Of a DNA stretch of 6,685 nucleotides, positions 1-6,104 are shown piece by piece. Both the position numbers and the translations under genes were made by a program. Numbering within the stretch: position 1 is the stretch's first letter; every line of letters begins with the position of its first letter. The DNA comes from Pseudomonadota bacterium (GTDB taxonomy: Bacteria; Pseudomonadota; Alphaproteobacteria; Rhizobiales; Hyphomicrobiaceae), in contig JAEWCT010000098.1 of the NCBI GenBank assembly GCA_023390485.1, positions 1 through 6,685 on the forward strand, read 5' to 3'. Under the pieces are notes generated by a model. The model was given only the letters and a program-made list of their open reading frames with translations, did no database searches and was not told the DNA's origin.

Positions 1-1
1 G

Positions 2-1369
2 AATATGGTGTCGCTGAACCTCGGGCGGGATCTCTTCACGATCATCGGCCTCGTTGGAACGATGATCGTGCTGGATCCGATCCTGTCGGCGATTGCTCTC
101 GTCGGCGGCCCCGTTGCCGCTTTGTCGTCGCGCAAAATGGTCGAGCGCATCAAGAAGGCGACGCGAAGCGAAGTTCATTCTTTGGCTGGAATTATTCAGA
201 TCACGCGTGAAGTGAGCCAGGGCGCGCAGGTCGTAAAATCGTTCCAGCTCGAAAATAAGATGCGCCAGCGTATGTTCGACGCGATCGAAGCCGTTCAGCG
301 GATATCGAACAAGATGCTTGCGATCGGCGCCGGCGTGAATCCGCTGATGGAAACGATCGGCGGCTGTGCCGTCGCCGCTGTCGTTTTTTATGCGGGTTGG
401 CGCAACCTCTATCACGGCGAAAGTCCTGGCCAGTTCTTTGCATTTATCACCGCGCTGCTGATGTGTGCCGATCCTGCGCGCAGGATTTCGCGCGTTCAGC
501 TTCAGTTGGCGACCGCGTCGGTCGGCGTTCGCATGATGTATGAATTGATGGACACCCCCGCGCGCGAGAGCGAGCCGCCCGGCAAGCCCGAGCTTCAGGT
601 CACGAGCGGCGAGATCCTGCTGAGCGACGTTTCGTTCCGGTATCTTCCGAACAAGCCCGTGATCAACGGCATGAGCTTCTCTGTTCCGGCCGGCAAGGTG
701 ACGGCGCTCGTCGGCCATTCCGGAGGAGGAAAATCAACCGTATTCGCTCTGCTGCAAAGGCTTCGCGAACCGGACTCTGGTGTCATCACGATCGACGGTC
801 AGACGATTTCCGATATCTCGCTTGTATCGCTCCGCCACAACATTTCGGTCGTCGGCCAGGATTCGTTTCTCTTCGAAGGCTCGATCATCGACAACATCAG
901 GGCCGGCCTCGACAACGCATCCGATGAAAAGTGCATCGAGGCAGCGAAAGCGGCAAGCGCTCACGAATTCATAACATCCTTGCCGCGTGGATACGACAGC
1001 CAGGTCGGCGAGCTCGGCACCCAGGTATCCGGCGGTCAGCGGCAGCGCATCGCTCTCGCGCGCGCCTACCTCAAGAGCGCTCCGATTATCCTTCTCGACG
1101 AACCGACGTCAGCGCTGGATAGCGAAACCGAGGATGCCATTCAGCGCGAGTTGCGCAACCTGACCAAGGGTAAGACGACGCTTGTCATCGCCCATCGCCT
1201 GTCGACCATTCTGCATGCCGACCTCATCCATGTGATCGAGGCGGGGCGCGTCATCGAAAGCGGATCGCACGATCAGTTGATCGCGAGCGGCGGCGCTTAC
1301 AATCGTCTGTTCAAGCTGCAATTTGCCAAATATCTCGAAAACAAATCCTCGATGGCAGAAGCGGTCTGA
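2..1369 (+). CDS. ABC exporter, fused permease/ATPase, MsbA-like (5' partial)
   Basis: This is the C-terminal part of a half-transporter that pumps a lipid or other hydrophobic substrate across the inner membrane using ATP. The reading frame is open to the left edge, so the ATG at 5 need not be the start. By comparison with MsbA (about 580 residues), roughly the first 130-150 residues are missing. Counting from the ATG at 5, hydrophobic stretches near residues 12-43, 111-135 and 142-160 are the later membrane helices. The ATPase domain follows and looks complete: A-loop Tyr213, Walker A GHSGGGKST (237-245, Lys243), Q-loop Gln285, signature VSGGQ (341-345, Val in place of the usual Leu), Walker B LLDEP (363-367, catalytic Glu366), D-loop SALD (369-372) and H-loop His397. 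All catalytic residues are present, so it should be active. The substrate cannot be read from the sequence; lipid A export is only one possibility for this family. Confidence 0.93.
   Translation, partial: NMVSLNLGRDLFTIIGLVGTMIVLDPILSAIALVGGPVAALSSRKMVERIKKATRSEVHSLAGIIQITREVSQGAQVVKSFQLENKMRQRMFDAIEAVQRISNKMLAIGAGVNPLMETIGGCAVAAVVFYAGWRNLYHGESPGQFFAFITALLMCADPARRISRVQLQLATASVGVRMMYELMDTPARESEPPGKPELQVTSGEILLSDVSFRYLPNKPVINGMSFSVPAGKVTALVGHSGGGKSTVFALLQRLREPDSGVITIDGQTISDISLVSLRHNISVVGQDSFLFEGSIIDNIRAGLDNASDEKCIEAAKAASAHEFITSLPRGYDSQVGELGTQVSGGQRQRIALARAYLKSAPIILLDEPTSALDSETEDAIQRELRNLTKGKTTLVIAHRLSTILHADLIHVIEAGRVIESGSHDQLIASGGAYNRLFKLQFAKYLENKSSMAEAV
37..70. repeat. 11-bp perfect inverted repeat inside the ABC gene
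   Basis: CACGATCATCG at 37-47 is the exact reverse complement of CGATGATCGTG at 60-70, with a 12-base spacer. It lies inside the coding region for the transporter's membrane domain, where it encodes Thr-Ile-Ile and Thr-Met-Ile-Val runs. The match is probably chance arising from similar codons; a binding site or RNA hairpin is possible but unsupported. Confidence 0.4.
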
Positions 1370-1371
1370 TC

Positions 1372-1410
1372 TCGCGCGCACGCGACCTATGCGGAACTTC
1401 GGCCGTCCGC
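1372..1410 (+). terminator. Two GC hairpins after the ABC gene, weak terminator candidate
   Basis: Three bases after the exporter stop codon, TCGCG (1372-1376) can pair with CGCGA (1381-1385) over a four-base loop. GCGGA (1391-1395) can then pair with TCCGC (1406-1410) over a ten-base loop. Neither is followed by a run of T, so they are not canonical intrinsic terminators. Their position is the main argument. The rest of the gap to 1546 shows no convincing promoter boxes and no further gene. Confidence 0.2.
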
Positions 1411-1546
1411 CCGCGAGTTGTGACAGGGACGTGACGCCAGCGCGCCCCGCCACGACAGGCCTTCCCCCGTGAATGCGCCGAGTGTTGCTCTCGGGTCACG
1501 GATCATCCTCGCCAATTCGGCTATCTCAAGACGTGAGAGTTAGCGT

Positions 1547-1550
1547 GGGG
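1547..1550 (+). promoter_or_regulatory. Ribosome binding site that decides the membrane protein start
   Basis: GGGG at 1547-1550 lies seven bases before the ATG at 1558 but only one base before the in-frame TTG at 1552. The spacing supports 1558 as the true start. Confidence 0.55.
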
Positions 1551-1557
1551 ATTGAGT

Positions 1558-3357
1558 ATGCCGGATGCAGCCCAGCCGAATTCGACCCAGCCAAGCCTGA
1601 TCAGTAAAACGATCGACTACATCCTTGGCCGCAACACGCTGATCGGCGTCGCCTCGTTCATGCTGCTGATCATTTCCGGCTACGCGACGTGGCACGGCAT
1701 GCGCGACTTCATCGTCGGCGTATCCTCGACGCCCGCCGCACCGGCGGGAGGACTATCGATCTCCAACGACGTACTCGTTGCTGCGGTCGTCATCGCGCTG
1801 ACGTTTTTGCTGTGGCTGACGCTCCGCGAGACGTTCGGCGCCAAGCGACCATTGGGTCAGCGGCTCATTACCGGCGTGCTCTACGCATTTCTCGCCATCT
1901 GGTCGATTGGCTTCGGCTACGGCTTCTGGTGGAGCCTGATCTCGGGCGAGGAAGCAACGAAGACAGGACTTGCCGGACTGCAGGAGGATGCCCGCGACGC
2001 CAGCGCCGCGGTTGCGGCACGGCTCGACGCGGTGCGCGGTCAGCTCGACAGCGTCGTCGCGTGGTCCGACAGCCAGATGTCGCGCGAAGAAACGAGCGGC
2101 GGCAGCTGCGGCGTCGCCTCCGGTGCCGGTAAGGGCCCGCTCTACAATGCGCGCCGAAGCGTGCGTGATGCCGTCAGCGCGCTGCGCGATGGCATGACCA
2201 GGTCATGGCTGGAGCCGGTGCAGGCCGATGTCCAGTCGCTCCGTCAGGCGGCAGATGTGCTCGGTGGCGCGACGATCGAGGAACGCCAGCGCAACTTCGA
2301 GAACAAGGCATCTGAAATTCGCGGCCTTGCGCGGAACATCGCGGCGCGCAGCAACCAGCTCGGCCAATCGACCGCTTCCGAAATGCGCGCGCTCGCCGAT
2401 TCAGTCTCGCAGCCGCCGGGTAAATCCGGATCGTCGTGCTACGATCCGACGCTTGGCGAGCGATTGCGCGATGCCGCTGCGCAGGCCGATCAACCCGCCG
2501 AGTTGAAACTGCGCGCAGCCGTTTTCAACGAAGGCCCGGCTGGCGTCGCGAACGCCGTCAAAAATCTTTGGAGCAATATCGGCGCCTACACGGCGAGCGC
2601 GTTCCGCTATCTGGTTTCGGGCGGCAAGGTTGTCACCGCCGGGCATACCGAGGAAGGCGAGCCGATAACGGGACGGGATGTCATCGCACTTCTGGCGACG
2701 ATCGGCATCGACATGGGCCTTCTCGCGCTGGCGATCGTCAATCCGCCACGCGAGCCACCGTCTGTTCGTCCGTCCGGTACGCTCACCCGTCAAATCCGCG
2801 ACGCGATCAATACGGCAATCAATCGAGTGCCCGGCGCCGATCTCGAATGGGTTCGCCGCCACTTCATCCATCACAACAGGGCCTCCTACCTCGTTATCCC
2901 GAACCTCTACAGTTGCGATCCCAACAATGAGGACGAAGCCGCGAAGGGCATGGCCGTCAATCAATTGGCTGGCGTGCTGAGCGACCTTGATCTTGTTCGC
3001 TGGCCGAAGGGCGGGAAGTGGTGGCTCTTTCAGGAAAACGAATTGCAGAAATTGAAGAAAGAGGAATCGCAGGGAAGCGACACCGACCTGACGGCTATCC
3101 GCAAGAAATGGGCGGAAGAGCAAGGGCTGACGGGCGAAGAATTAAAGCAGTATGTCGATAAGCGAGCGGTCCGCAATCACGGGCTTTTCTCGAAAGCCGA
3201 GCGCGCGTTGCAGATTGCTGGCTGGAGCGAAAAGGCGCGGAGCGACATCGAGATCTTCAAGCTCGTCGATTCCGAGGGCCTGACCCCGCTTCTGATGGTG
3301 TTGAACGAACCGAGCCGCCCGCGGGGAGAAACCTCAGCACAAGCCGAGGCCGCCTGA
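1558..3357 (+). CDS. Four-TM membrane protein of unknown function with large helical periplasmic domain
   Basis: I do not recognise this 599-residue protein. Start ATG 1558 is chosen over in-frame TTG 1552 because of ribosome-binding-site spacing. Hydrophobic segments lie at about 28-48, 71-90, 103-127 and 374-394. Basic residues after segment 2 (RETFGAKRPLGQR) and after segment 4 suggest both flanks are cytoplasmic. That places residues 128-373 in the periplasm and 395-599 in the cytoplasm. The periplasmic part is Ala/Arg/Glu-rich and probably helical or coiled-coil. It holds just two cysteines, Cys184 (SGGSCG) and Cys294 (SGSSCYDP), which could form a disulfide. The C-terminal part is charged and contains a Trp/Lys patch (WPKGGKWW) but no motif I can name. 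The overall plan recalls signal-transducing membrane proteins, yet no HAMP, kinase or chemoreceptor domain is visible. A 188-base gap separates it from the ABC gene, so co-transcription is uncertain. Confidence 0.85.
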   Translation: MPDAAQPNSTQPSLISKTIDYILGRNTLIGVASFMLLIISGYATWHGMRDFIVGVSSTPAAPAGGLSISNDVLVAAVVIALTFLLWLTLRETFGAKRPLGQRLITGVLYAFLAIWSIGFGYGFWWSLISGEEATKTGLAGLQEDARDASAAVAARLDAVRGQLDSVVAWSDSQMSREETSGGSCGVASGAGKGPLYNARRSVRDAVSALRDGMTRSWLEPVQADVQSLRQAADVLGGATIEERQRNFENKASEIRGLARNIAARSNQLGQSTASEMRALADSVSQPPGKSGSSCYDPTLGERLRDAAAQADQPAELKLRAAVFNEGPAGVANAVKNLWSNIGAYTASAFRYLVSGGKVVTAGHTEEGEPITGRDVIALLATIGIDMGLLALAIVNPPREPPSVRPSGTLTRQIRDAINTAINRVPGADLEWVRRHFIHHNRASYLVIPNLYSCDPNNEDEAAKGMAVNQLAGVLSDLDLVRWPKGGKWWLFQENELQKLKKEESQGSDTDLTAIRKKWAEEQGLTGEELKQYVDKRAVRNHGLFSKAERALQIAGWSEKARSDIEIFKLVDSEGLTPLLMVLNEPSRPRGETSAQAEAA

Positions 3358-3362
3358 GGCTT

Positions 3363-3377
3363 CGCGCTTACAGCGCG
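3363..3377. terminator. GC hairpin at the convergent gene junction, weak bidirectional terminator candidate
   Basis: CGCGCT (3363-3368) pairs perfectly with AGCGCG (3372-3377) over a three-base loop and overlaps the otsB stop codon. Just to its left, CCTCAG (3332-3337) can pair with CTGAGG (3354-3359) across the end of the + strand gene. Neither has a T run on either strand. Position between opposing genes suggests a role in ending transcription, but the structure alone is weak. Confidence 0.3.
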
Positions 3378-4198
3378 CCGGTCTCGGAAACTTTTCGCAG
3401 CCAGTCGAGTACTTCGGCTGGTCCCTGAAAGGCCGACTCGTCCTCCGAAAAATTCTCGCCGGCGACTTTCAAGCCGTAACCGCCAAGCGCCTCGGCTGCC
3501 CGGAACGCGTCGACGTCGGAGATGTCGTCGCCGATCATGATGGGAATGCGGCCTGTAAACTTCGGCAAGGCGGCGAGCGTCCTGAGCGCGCGCCCCTTCG
3601 AGAAGCCGACCGGCAAGACCTCGACGACTTTTCGGCCTTCGCAGATCGAGAATTGATTGGGATATTTCGGCACGAGCGCTTCGATCATCATCATCAATGA
3701 TGACTGAAGCTCCGGCGCCAGTCGGTAATGAAGCGCAATGCCGCTGCCCTTGTCCTCGTAGACGATGCCCGGCAGATCCTCGGCGATCTTCTTGATGTCG
3801 GCCGTGAGCACCGAACTGAATTTCGGAGTGAGAGTTTCGATTTTTCCGTTGTCGGAAAATCGCATTTCCCCGCCATGCACGCCACCGGCGATGAACTTTG
3901 CCGGATGGAGCAGCCGATCGGCTTCCTCCAAGGACCGTCCGGTGACGATGGCCAGCGCGCCGTGCAAGCGTCCCGCGAGCATATCCAGCAGTTCTGCAAG
4001 GTTCGGCGGCACGTGCACCGTCGATGGCGTCAGCGCGACGTCGAGAAGCGTGCCGTCGATATCGAGGAAAAGCGCAACCGGCTCGTCGCGATCAATGAGC
4101 CGCTCTACGATCTCGCGCGCGACGACGGCACGTTTATGCGTCGTCGATGCGATGTCGTCCCTAGCGGTGCTTTTCTTTAATTGCTGTGTCAAAACCAC
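3368..4198 (-). CDS. otsB: Trehalose-6-phosphate phosphatase OtsB
   Basis: This enzyme removes the phosphate from trehalose-6-phosphate to give trehalose, the last step of the OtsA/OtsB pathway in the cytoplasm. The 276-residue protein is a HAD-superfamily phosphatase: motif I DIDGT with nucleophile Asp46 and acid/base Asp48, motif II VTGRS (85-89), motif III Lys201 in the FSKG segment, and motif IV GDDISD (223-228). The GGVHGGE (105-111), ALHYR (155-159) and VVEVLP (191-196) stretches match E. coli OtsB closely from memory. It is slightly longer than E. coli OtsB owing to about 30 extra N-terminal residues. No ATG is available near the start. GTG at 4198 is used here, 9 bases after the upstream kinase stop. 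TTG at 4192 is an alternative, nine rather than three bases from the GGGG at 4202-4205. It is the last gene of the - strand operon. Confidence 0.95.
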   Translation of the reverse strand: MVLTQQLKKSTARDDIASTTHKRAVVAREIVERLIDRDEPVALFLDIDGTLLDVALTPSTVHVPPNLAELLDMLAGRLHGALAIVTGRSLEEADRLLHPAKFIAGGVHGGEMRFSDNGKIETLTPKFSSVLTADIKKIAEDLPGIVYEDKGSGIALHYRLAPELQSSLMMMIEALVPKYPNQFSICEGRKVVEVLPVGFSKGRALRTLAALPKFTGRIPIMIGDDISDVDAFRAAEALGGYGLKVAGENFSEDESAFQGPAEVLDWLRKVSETGAL

Positions 4199-4207
4199 TG
4201 ACCCCGC

Positions 4208-5302
4208 TCAGATGGAGAAGCTGAATAGGTGTGCCGCGCTCGCCCGTTCGATTTCTCGCTCCAACGACGGCCTGTCGAGAAGGCCGGTCTGGGTATCGAT
4301 GAACTTTACCACGCTGGCGGCGTTGACCGCCGCCGCGCTCAGTGCGCGTGCCGGATCTTTCGTATCCGTTAGATAGCATGCGAACGTTGCTGAGAACGCG
4401 TCACCGGCGCCCGTCGTTGCCGCTGCGACGACATGCTGCGCCGTGCGATAATGAAGTTCCCGTCCGCGCGCGATGAACGCGCCATTAGCACCATCCGTTA
4501 ACACGATGACGCCGACGCCGAGTTCAATCAGCGCGCCGAGAAACTTTGCGAGCGACATCTCGTAGCCGCCGCTGCGCAGCCCGCGCTTCGCGAGAGGCGG
4601 AACAGGAGCGTCGTCCTTGGGAACCAAGGGCGCGCCGCCTTCTCCGAAAGACTGCAGGAGATGCGGCATGAGCGTCTGCGCTTCTGCTCGGTTTACGCAG
4701 AGAATATCGATGTGTTTGAGATTGTGCCAAAAGTCGTCGAAGCGGGCCGTCAGTTGCCTGATGCCGGGGTTCACCGCAAGCAGCGCGCCCGCCGCTTTCG
4801 CCCGTTCCACGACGAGCGGATAATATTTGGCCGATTCATTGCTGAGATTGGCAACGTAAACGAGATCGCGCGCCGCAAAAGCCTCGGGCGGCAGATCGTC
4901 AGCTTCGACTTTCGTATTCGCCCCGCGATACGTGAAAACGGCCGCATTTCGTTCGTGCGACGAGATGATAACCGATGATCCCGTCGGCTCGCTCATGTCA
5001 ACGGCAATCCACGACACGTCGATGCCTTCGGCGCGCAAGAGGTTGAGTATGATTTCCCCCTTCGCGTCGCGGCCGATCTTGGCGATGATCGACGTTTGAT
5101 GACCGAGGCGGGCGGCTGTGACGGCTGCGTTGACCGCGCCGCCCCCGCAACTCGATGCAATTTCCTCCGCTTCCGTCTTGTGTCCTTCCTCGAGAAGAAG
5201 GAACGAGCTCTCGGCGTTGCGCATCTTGACCTGTTCGATCTTGTCGCTCGCAATCGTGACGATCGTATCAACCATTGCGCCGCCAATGGTGAGGACGTTC
5301 AT
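4208..5302 (-). CDS. PfkB/ribokinase-family carbohydrate kinase
   Basis: This is predicted to move phosphate from ATP to a sugar or nucleoside; the substrate is unknown. The 364-residue protein starts GGAMVD (7-12), has the N-terminal PfkB glycine motif GGGAVN (53-58), an NRAE segment (204-207, the family NxxE motif), TDG (269-271), and the C-terminal anion-hole motif TTGAGD (296-301) with catalytic base Asp301. Two oddities stand out. The residue before TTGAGD is Ala295, where the family normally has Asp or a similar polar residue. Residues about 213-249 form a longer Pro/Gly-rich link than usual, making the protein larger than the typical 300-330. Start ATG 5302 overlaps the upstream ROK stop as ATGA and has GGAG at 5308-5311, five bases ahead. 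The frame stays open upstream to 5689, but that part is arginine-rich shadow over the ROK gene. Placement between trehalose genes suggests a linked sugar substrate. Confidence 0.9.
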   Translation of the reverse strand: MNVLTIGGAMVDTIVTIASDKIEQVKMRNAESSFLLLEEGHKTEAEEIASSCGGGAVNAAVTAARLGHQTSIIAKIGRDAKGEIILNLLRAEGIDVSWIAVDMSEPTGSSVIISSHERNAAVFTYRGANTKVEADDLPPEAFAARDLVYVANLSNESAKYYPLVVERAKAAGALLAVNPGIRQLTARFDDFWHNLKHIDILCVNRAEAQTLMPHLLQSFGEGGAPLVPKDDAPVPPLAKRGLRSGGYEMSLAKFLGALIELGVGVIVLTDGANGAFIARGRELHYRTAQHVVAAATTGAGDAFSATFACYLTDTKDPARALSAAAVNAASVVKFIDTQTGLLDRPSLEREIERASAAHLFSFSI

Positions 5303-6057
5303 CTCGACTCCGTGGGTGCCCCGACAAGATCGCTCGCCTGCCTGAACCACTGATCCATCTCGGAACGCCAAAGACGCGCGCCGCCCGCAATGCCGCTTGC
5401 CGGCGGAACGACGCTCGCCCACGGTGGAAGAGCGAAGTTGATCCGCCGCGAATTCCCGCCGCCAATGAAGAGATGATCGACGTTTGTCAAACCCTGAACT
5501 TTGGCGAGCACGTGCTTCGCACGTTCGTTCCACGCGTCGTCGCCGAGTGCCAGGTAGGCGGCGTGACCGATGTACTGGTCGTAGTTGAGGTCGTCGTTCG
5601 CGTAGTGCTGGCCGAGTTCGAGCCCGAAGAAGGCGGAGCCGTTGCAGAAAAGGGCGCAACCCATGCCCGTGCCGAACGTCAAAACGCATTCGCGGCCGGG
5701 TCCCTTTGCGACGCCCAAACCGTAGACGATAGCATCGTTCAGCACGCGGACGGGAACGCCGAACGTGCGCTGCAAGGCGGCTTCGAGATCGAATTCGTTC
5801 CAGTGATGGGTTCCGAGATTGGGCGCCGTCTTGATGTGATCGCGTCCGACGACGCCCGGAAAGCCCACGGAAACGCGCCCGAATGTCGGTAGTGTCTTAA
5901 CGACATCGCTGATGAGGTCGACCAGCGCATCCGGCGTGCTCGGCTTCGGCGTTTGCGTCGTGATGAAATCCGAAATCAACACGCCCGAGGCGTTGACGGT
6001 CGCGGCCTTGACCAGCGTGCCTCCGATGTCCACGCAGAGGATATTCGGATTGGACAT
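5299..6057 (-). CDS. ROK-family sugar kinase, polyphosphate-glucokinase-like
   Basis: This is a predicted cytoplasmic hexose kinase, most likely making glucose-6-phosphate, using ATP and/or polyphosphate. In the 252-residue form the phosphate-binding DIGGT lies at 10-14, the catalytic base Asp108 in VLNDA, the second phosphate loop FGTGMG at 128-133, and a GGG turn at 199-201. LTFGTGMG, LFIGGG and SVVPPASGIAGGA resemble actinobacterial PpgK, and the length fits that branch rather than the roughly 300-residue classical ROK enzymes. The ExGH metal-site motif reads ELGQH (147-151), and no zinc-binding cysteine cluster is seen. Start ATG 6057 is preferred because GGGGA lies seven bases upstream (6065-6069) and family members begin just before DIGGT. 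ATG 6105 is an in-frame alternative adding 16 residues, which overlaps the otsA stop as TAATG. The 3' end overlaps the PfkB kinase by four bases (ATGA), indicating translational coupling. Confidence 0.88.
   Translation of the reverse strand: MSNPNILCVDIGGTLVKAATVNASGVLISDFITTQTPKPSTPDALVDLISDVVKTLPTFGRVSVGFPGVVGRDHIKTAPNLGTHHWNEFDLEAALQRTFGVPVRVLNDAIVYGLGVAKGPGRECVLTFGTGMGCALFCNGSAFFGLELGQHYANDDLNYDQYIGHAAYLALGDDAWNERAKHVLAKVQGLTNVDHLFIGGGNSRRINFALPPWASVVPPASGIAGGARLWRSEMDQWFRQASDLVGAPTESR
5308..5311 (-). promoter_or_regulatory. Ribosome binding site of the PfkB kinase
   Basis: GGAG on the - strand, five bases before ATG 5302, lies within the end of the ROK gene. It fixes the kinase start despite the much longer open frame upstream. 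Confidence 0.6.
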
Positions 6058-6064
6058 GGCATCA

Positions 6065-6069
6065 TCCCC
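6065..6069 (-). promoter_or_regulatory. Ribosome binding site supporting the short ROK start
   Basis: GGGGA on the - strand lies seven bases before ATG 6057. The alternative ATG 6105 has only a weak GGTGA (6110-6114) four bases away. Confidence 0.5.
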
Positions 6070-6104
6070 GCTGGGAATGGTTATTCTTTCTATGATGACA
6101 CCCA

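Noticed and set aside
1411..1546. Possible promoter for the membrane protein (TTGCTC near 1485)
   Set aside because: No acceptable -10 box at the proper spacing; too weak to list.
1552..1557. TTG at 1552 as start of the membrane protein
   Set aside because: It is only one base from the GGGG ribosome binding site; ATG at 1558 has normal spacing.
2401..3123. 240-codon open frame on the - strand opposite the membrane protein
   Set aside because: It is Arg/Ala-rich, with no recognisable motif, and mirrors the codon structure of the + strand gene; typical antisense shadow in GC-rich DNA.
3684..3703. ATC/ATG triplet run with local inverted symmetry
   Set aside because: It encodes consecutive Met residues (SLMMMIEA) in otsB and shows no regular repeat beyond that.
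3765..4376. 203-codon open frame on the + strand opposite otsB and the PfkB end
   Set aside because: Ser/Arg-rich composition without motifs, and both genes on the other strand are clearly real.
5303..5689. Upstream in-frame extension of the PfkB kinase (about 129 extra residues)
   Set aside because: The extension is arginine-rich, lies wholly over the ROK gene in another frame, and the ATG at 5302 has a good ribosome binding site and matches the family N-terminus.
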